Origin: Algibacter sp. L1A34
GTDB taxonomy: Bacteria; Bacteroidota; Bacteroidia; Flavobacteriales; Flavobacteriaceae
NCBI RefSeq assembly: GCF_009796805.1
Contig: NZ_CP047029.1
Coordinates: forward strand, 4,292,001-4,356,000
Direction of reading: 5' to 3'
DNA: 64,000 bases
The position numbers were made by a program, and so were the translations under genes. Each line of letters starts with the position of its first letter. The stretch's first letter is position 1. This document shows positions 60,228 through 64,000 of the stretch, one piece after another. The notes under the pieces are model-generated. The model worked only from the letters and a program-made list of their open reading frames with translations, made no database searches and was not told the DNA's origin.

Positions 60228-62777
60228 TTATCCACATTTAGAAGATCCACATTCCTGACATGTTAAACATCCTTCTTGGTAAATTAAATCGGTGGAATTA
60301 CAGTTTTCGCAAGTTTGTCCTTTGGCTTTTGTACCATCTTCAACATAACGTTTTAATGCACGTTGCACTCCGTTTTTCCATGTATTAATAGATTCCGAAT
60401 CTAATTGTAAACTTTGGATAAGTTCTACAATTTTATCAATTGGCATACCATGTCGTAAAGTTCCCGAAATTAGCTTAGCATAATTCCAAAATTCCGGATT
60501 AAACTTATGAGATAGGCCTTCTATAGTTGTTTTATAACCTCTTTTATTCTCATATTGAAAATCGTAACGAGAGGATCCATTTTCGTTTCTATTTTTAATA
60601 ATAAGTCCTTTATCTACCCAACGCGGAATTAAAATTCCATCGTCATCATCTGTTAAACCCGTAAAAATCTCGTAAGGTCTATTATCAACCAAACCAACAA
60701 AAGCAATCCATTTTTCTTTTTGATTTTGAAAACGAACCACATCTGCTTCTAAAGTTTGCGGGCGCTTTTTCGAAAAATTATTTTCTTTTGTTTTACCATC
60801 CTTATTCTCTTCCGCAGAAATTAATACTCCAGAACGCGAACCATCTCTATAAACAGTAACTCCCTTACAACCAACTTCCCACGCTTTTAAATATAATTCT
60901 CCAACTAATTCTTCTGTAACATCATTGGGTAAATTAACGGTAACACTAATAGAATGATCTACCCATTTCTGGATAGCGCCTTGCATTCTTACTTTACTAT
61001 CCCAATCAATATCATTAGAGGTTGCTTTATAATATGGAGATTGTTTTACCAATTCATTTAACTCCTCTTGTGTGAAATTCTGTGAAGAATCTATATTATT
61101 GACTTCCATCCATTGTTTAAAACGATGATGAAAAACAATATATTCTTCCCAAGAATCGCCTACCTCATCTACAAAATCAATATGCGCATTTTTATCGCTT
61201 GGATTCACCTTTTTTCTACGCTTATAAACAGGCATGAATACAGGCTCTATTCCAGATGAAGTTTGCGTCATTAAACTAGTGGTACCTGTAGGTGCAATGG
61301 TTAGCAAAGCAATATTTCTACGTCCATGCTCTAACATATCATAGTACAATTTACTATCCGCTTCTTTTATTCTTAAAATAAATGGATTATCCTTTTCTCT
61401 GTCTGCATCAAAAATAGAAAACGCGCCTCTTTCTTTAGCTAAGTTTACAGATGCTCTATAGGTTTCCACTCCTAATACTTTATGTACTTCCGTAGAAAAA
61501 CTATTTCCTTCTTCACTTCCATATCGAATTCCTAAAGCTGCTAACATATCTCCTTCTGCAGTGATGCCTATTCCAGTTCTTCTACCTTCGTAAGCTTTTT
61601 TTCTAATATTTAACCATAAATTTTTCTCGGTTAATTTTACATCATCCTGTTCAGGATCGGCATTAATTTTAGCTAAAATTCCATCAATTTTCTCTAACTC
61701 TAAATCAATGATATCGTCCATCATTCTTTGAGCAATAACAATATGTTTTTTGAATAATTTAAAGTTAAAAACCGCTTTTTTAGTAAATGGGTTTTCAACA
61801 TAAGAAAACAAATTTATAGCCAATAATCTACAAGAATCATATGGACATAAAGGAATCTCGCCACAAGGATTTGTAGAAACTGTTTTATACCCTAAATCGG
61901 CATAACAATCTGGCACAGATTCGTTGATAATAGTATCCCAAAATAAAATCCCTGGTTCGGCAGATTTCCATGCATTATGCACAATCTTCTTCCATATTTT
62001 TGTGGCCTCAATTTCTTTTGTATAAATAGGGTTTTCACTAAATGTTGGATATTTTTGTATGTAGCTTTCATTGGCTTTTACAGCTTTCATAAACGCATCA
62101 TCAATTCTAACAGAAACATTTGCACCTGTAACCTTTCCTTGTTCTAGTTTTGCATTAATAAAATCTTCTGCATCTGGGTGATTTATAGAAACCGACAACA
62201 TCAAGGCTCCTCTTCTTCCATCTTGCGCAACTTCTCTTGTAGAATTTGAATACCGTTCCATAAAAGGAACAATTCCTGTTGATGTTAATGCTGAATTTTT
62301 TACAGGAGAACCCTTCGGGCGAATATGAGATAAATCGTGACCAACACCACCTCTCCGTTTCATTAACTGGACTTGCTCTTGGTCTATTTTCATGATTCCT
62401 CCATAAGAATCCGACTCACCATTGTTACCTATTACAAAACAATTAGACAAAGATGCAATTTGAAAAGGATTTCCAATTCCTGCCATTGGGCTTCCTTGTG
62501 GTACTATATATTTGAAATTCTTAATGACTTCAAATATTTCTGATTCGGTTAATGGGTTTTCATATTTCTGCTCTACTCTTGCAATTTCCGAAGCAATTCG
62601 TTTATGCATTTCATTAGGAGTACTTTCATAAATATTATCGGCGGAATCTTTTAATGCATATTTATTTAGCCATACACTAGCAGCTAATTCATCGCCTTTA
62701 AAATAGTTAAGAGCAGCTTTTAAAGCCTCATCTCTGGAATATGTTTTTTGAGGAGTGAGTACAGTTTTGGATTTCAT
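60228..62777 (-). CDS. nrdJ: Class II (cobalamin-dependent) ribonucleotide reductase
   Basis: 849 residues. Reduces ribonucleotides to deoxyribonucleotides using adenosylcobalamin. SLSNCFVIG near 108-116, NPCGEIPLCPYDSCRLLAIN near 303-322 with the thiyl-radical Cys, PTGTTSLM near 493-500 and the C-terminal zinc ribbon (CENCNSTDL, CQECGSSKCG) are all present. Length matches the longer vitamin B12-dependent type. No cobalamin riboswitch is visible upstream. It is followed by a strong terminator. Confidence 0.93.
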   Translation of the reverse strand: MKSKTVLTPQKTYSRDEALKAALNYFKGDELAASVWLNKYALKDSADNIYESTPNEMHKRIASEIARVEQKYENPLTESEIFEVIKNFKYIVPQGSPMAGIGNPFQIASLSNCFVIGNNGESDSYGGIMKIDQEQVQLMKRRGGVGHDLSHIRPKGSPVKNSALTSTGIVPFMERYSNSTREVAQDGRRGALMLSVSINHPDAEDFINAKLEQGKVTGANVSVRIDDAFMKAVKANESYIQKYPTFSENPIYTKEIEATKIWKKIVHNAWKSAEPGILFWDTIINESVPDCYADLGYKTVSTNPCGEIPLCPYDSCRLLAINLFSYVENPFTKKAVFNFKLFKKHIVIAQRMMDDIIDLELEKIDGILAKINADPEQDDVKLTEKNLWLNIRKKAYEGRRTGIGITAEGDMLAALGIRYGSEEGNSFSTEVHKVLGVETYRASVNLAKERGAFSIFDADREKDNPFILRIKEADSKLYYDMLEHGRRNIALLTIAPTGTTSLMTQTSSGIEPVFMPVYKRRKKVNPSDKNAHIDFVDEVGDSWEEYIVFHHRFKQWMEVNNIDSSQNFTQEELNELVKQSPYYKATSNDIDWDSKVRMQGAIQKWVDHSISVTVNLPNDVTEELVGELYLKAWEVGCKGVTVYRDGSRSGVLISAEENKDGKTKENNFSKKRPQTLEADVVRFQNQKEKWIAFVGLVDNRPYEIFTGLTDDDDGILIPRWVDKGLIIKNRNENGSSRYDFQYENKRGYKTTIEGLSHKFNPEFWNYAKLISGTLRHGMPIDKIVELIQSLQLDSESINTWKNGVQRALKRYVEDGTKAKGQTCENCNSTDLIYQEGCLTCQECGSSKCG

Positions 62778-63074
62778 TATATTGAAGAAGATTTAAATTG
62801 ATTTTTGAAAAAATAAATATCTTCAAAAACAACAACTTAAAAGATGATAAATATCATGAAGTTTTCAGTAAAAAAACATAATAAATTCATTTTAAAGCAT
62901 TTAAAAAGTTATAAACACTAAAAAGTTAACAAATAATTTAAATTATAAAAACTTAAAACCTTTTATACTTTATTATTAAAAGCTCACAAAACCTTTAAAT
63001 ACACATCATTATCCGTTTCAAAAAACAGAGACAGAACCTATCTTTTAGAAGAGGTAAAAAACAACTTCTATATT
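62778..63074. other. Intergenic region upstream of nrdJ
   Basis: About 300 bp, extremely AT-rich. No cobalamin riboswitch or NrdR-box-like pattern that I can recognise, and no exact TAnnTTTG on the minus strand. Confidence 0.4.
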
Positions 63075-64000
63075 TTAGTTAGAATTATTTAGCTGATTAA
63101 AAAAGCTTGTATATTGATTATTATTAGGATATAGTTGCACTAACTTAGAAGCTATATTTTTAGCTTTATCTTTTTGATGTCCTTTATTATATATATAAGC
63201 TAACACATACAATAAGCTCTCATTATTAGAATCAAGCTTTAAACCTTTAGCAGCTATTATTTCTGCCTGTTTTAAATTATTTATTTTATCATAAAGCAGA
63301 CTTAAATTATAGTAAAACCTAATATTTTCTGGTCCAAATTTAATAGCAAGGTGCATTTGTTTTATTGCTTCATCTATTCTATTTAATTCAGCTAATAAAA
63401 GTGAATATGAATAATAGGTTTGGGCATATTCTGGTTCTAATTCAATAACTTTTTTATAAGCCGCTTCCGTTTTTATAAAGTCACCATCTCTATAGTATAA
63501 ATTAGCAAGATTTGTTCTTATAATATTATTAATATAATCAATTTCTAAAGCACTTTCATAACATTTAATTCCTGCTTTTAAATCGCCTTTCTTTAAATAA
63601 TAATCACCTTTTTTTATTCGTCCTCCCACAAAATCTAAAGTCATATTTAATTGCGTTTCAAATTCTTTTTTCACTTTCTTAAAAACCGCTTTATAATCTT
63701 CAGGTATTTGAATTTCATCCAAATAACCCAACGCAAAAAAAGCTTTAACTCTTACAGATCGTTTTTCATCCTTTAGCATAGGAAGCAAGTAACTTACGTA
63801 ATCATTAGAGTTCATATTACTAATAACATCTAAAGTAGCTGCTCTTACTAATGGTGAATCATCATCTAAAAAACTAATAAGATCATTAACCGCATCGGCA
63901 TCATAATAATTTCTAAGTCCGCTAACAGCAGAAGCTCTCGCCATATCTGGATATACAGAATCTTTAGCTAATTCCAACAGGTTATTTAACCCATTTTCAT
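63075..64000 (-). CDS. HEAT and TPR repeat protein, 5' end cut by window edge
   Basis: The frame is open to position 64000 without a convincing start (ENGLNNLLELAKDSV is in frame at the edge), so more lies to the right. About the first 100 residues are HEAT-like (VRAATLDVISNMNSNDYVSY; SVRVKAFFALGYLDE). TPR repeats follow (IRTNLANLYYRDGDFIKTEA; AIKFGPENIRFYYNLSLLYD). I recall a HEAT-TPR order like this at the C-terminus of some multihaem cytochrome c proteins, but no haem motif is in the visible part. Confidence 0.75.
   Translation of the reverse strand, partial: ENGLNNLLELAKDSVYPDMARASAVSGLRNYYDADAVNDLISFLDDDSPLVRAATLDVISNMNSNDYVSYLLPMLKDEKRSVRVKAFFALGYLDEIQIPEDYKAVFKKVKKEFETQLNMTLDFVGGRIKKGDYYLKKGDLKAGIKCYESALEIDYINNIIRTNLANLYYRDGDFIKTEAAYKKVIELEPEYAQTYYSYSLLLAELNRIDEAIKQMHLAIKFGPENIRFYYNLSLLYDKINNLKQAEIIAAKGLKLDSNNESLLYVLAYIYNKGHQKDKAKNIASKLVQLYPNNNQYTSFFNQLNNSN

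Noticed and set aside
62778-63074. Cobalamin riboswitch before nrdJ
   Set aside because: No B12-box-like string or multi-helix GC-containing structure is visible in this AT-rich region.

Overview
The window is AT-rich DNA from a member of the Bacteroidota, most likely a marine-type Flavobacteriaceae. The evidence is Bacteroidota-style lipoprotein and Sec signal peptides, TAnnTTTG -7 promoter elements, a TPR sensor kinase with a LytTR regulator, GH30 and GH43 glycosidases, and Bacteroidota-type IS3, IS110 and IS1182 elements. It has two parts: an accessory cassette array (1 to about 32.7 kb, with decayed remnants to 40.2 kb) and more ordinary chromosome (32.8 to 64 kb). No rRNA, tRNA or CRISPR array was seen.

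Positions 1-32682 form a dense integron-like cassette array. Small plus-strand genes, usually one per unit, alternate with 26 complete imperfect palindromes of about 130 bp (two are about 195 bp) and one partial palindrome at the left edge. Each palindrome behaves like an integron attC site. It opens with NNNNAAC and closes with GTTNNNN. In 25 of 26 cassettes the opening arm is complementary over 8-10 bp (often 13-14 with one wobble) to the start of its own cassette, as expected if recombination occurs inside GTT and the site is whole only in the excised circle. In the main arm of every site class I aligned, the only mispairs are A on the left against C on the right. On the bottom strand these become G-T wobbles, so the bottom strand folds better, as known for integron attC sites. 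No integrase lies in the window; from the gene orientation one would be expected to the left.

Cassette cargo is mostly unknown, secreted or membrane proteins. Recognisable members are a prolipoprotein diacylglyceryl transferase (lgt), a DUF262/DUF1524 (GmrSD-like) protein paired with a small repeat protein, a PD-(D/E)XK-like plus DUF2971 fusion, a second DUF2971 protein, a PIN_8-like nuclease and a bPH_4 membrane protein. One gene-less cassette occurs three times, and a different one occurs once. The array is heavily hit by insertion sequences: one IS150-group IS3 element, two identical IS110-family copies, two IS1182-family elements and two copies (one decayed) of another IS3 element. Both IS110 copies sit at the same position of attC sites of one class. 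Their upstream non-coding end can fold into a bridge-RNA-like structure whose target loop has 8 nt complementary to that site class.

From 32.8 to 40.2 kb come nhaD, an IS3 transposase fragment, lrgB/lrgA, a GH30 glycosidase and a secreted SH3-like protein, interspersed with decayed attC and cassette relics. From 40.2 kb on there are an NmrA-type reductase, a GH43-CBM6 protein, a TPR histidine kinase/LytTR pair (its kinase start fused to a decayed receiver copy), a block of six envelope proteins, a peroxiredoxin, an acetyltransferase, an unusual RmlD-SAF fusion, a dehydrogenase-HEAT-cytochrome c lipoprotein, a thioesterase/ribA pair, a compact DUF134-small protein-NifX operon with a palindromic operator, class II ribonucleotide reductase, and a truncated HEAT-TPR gene at the right edge.
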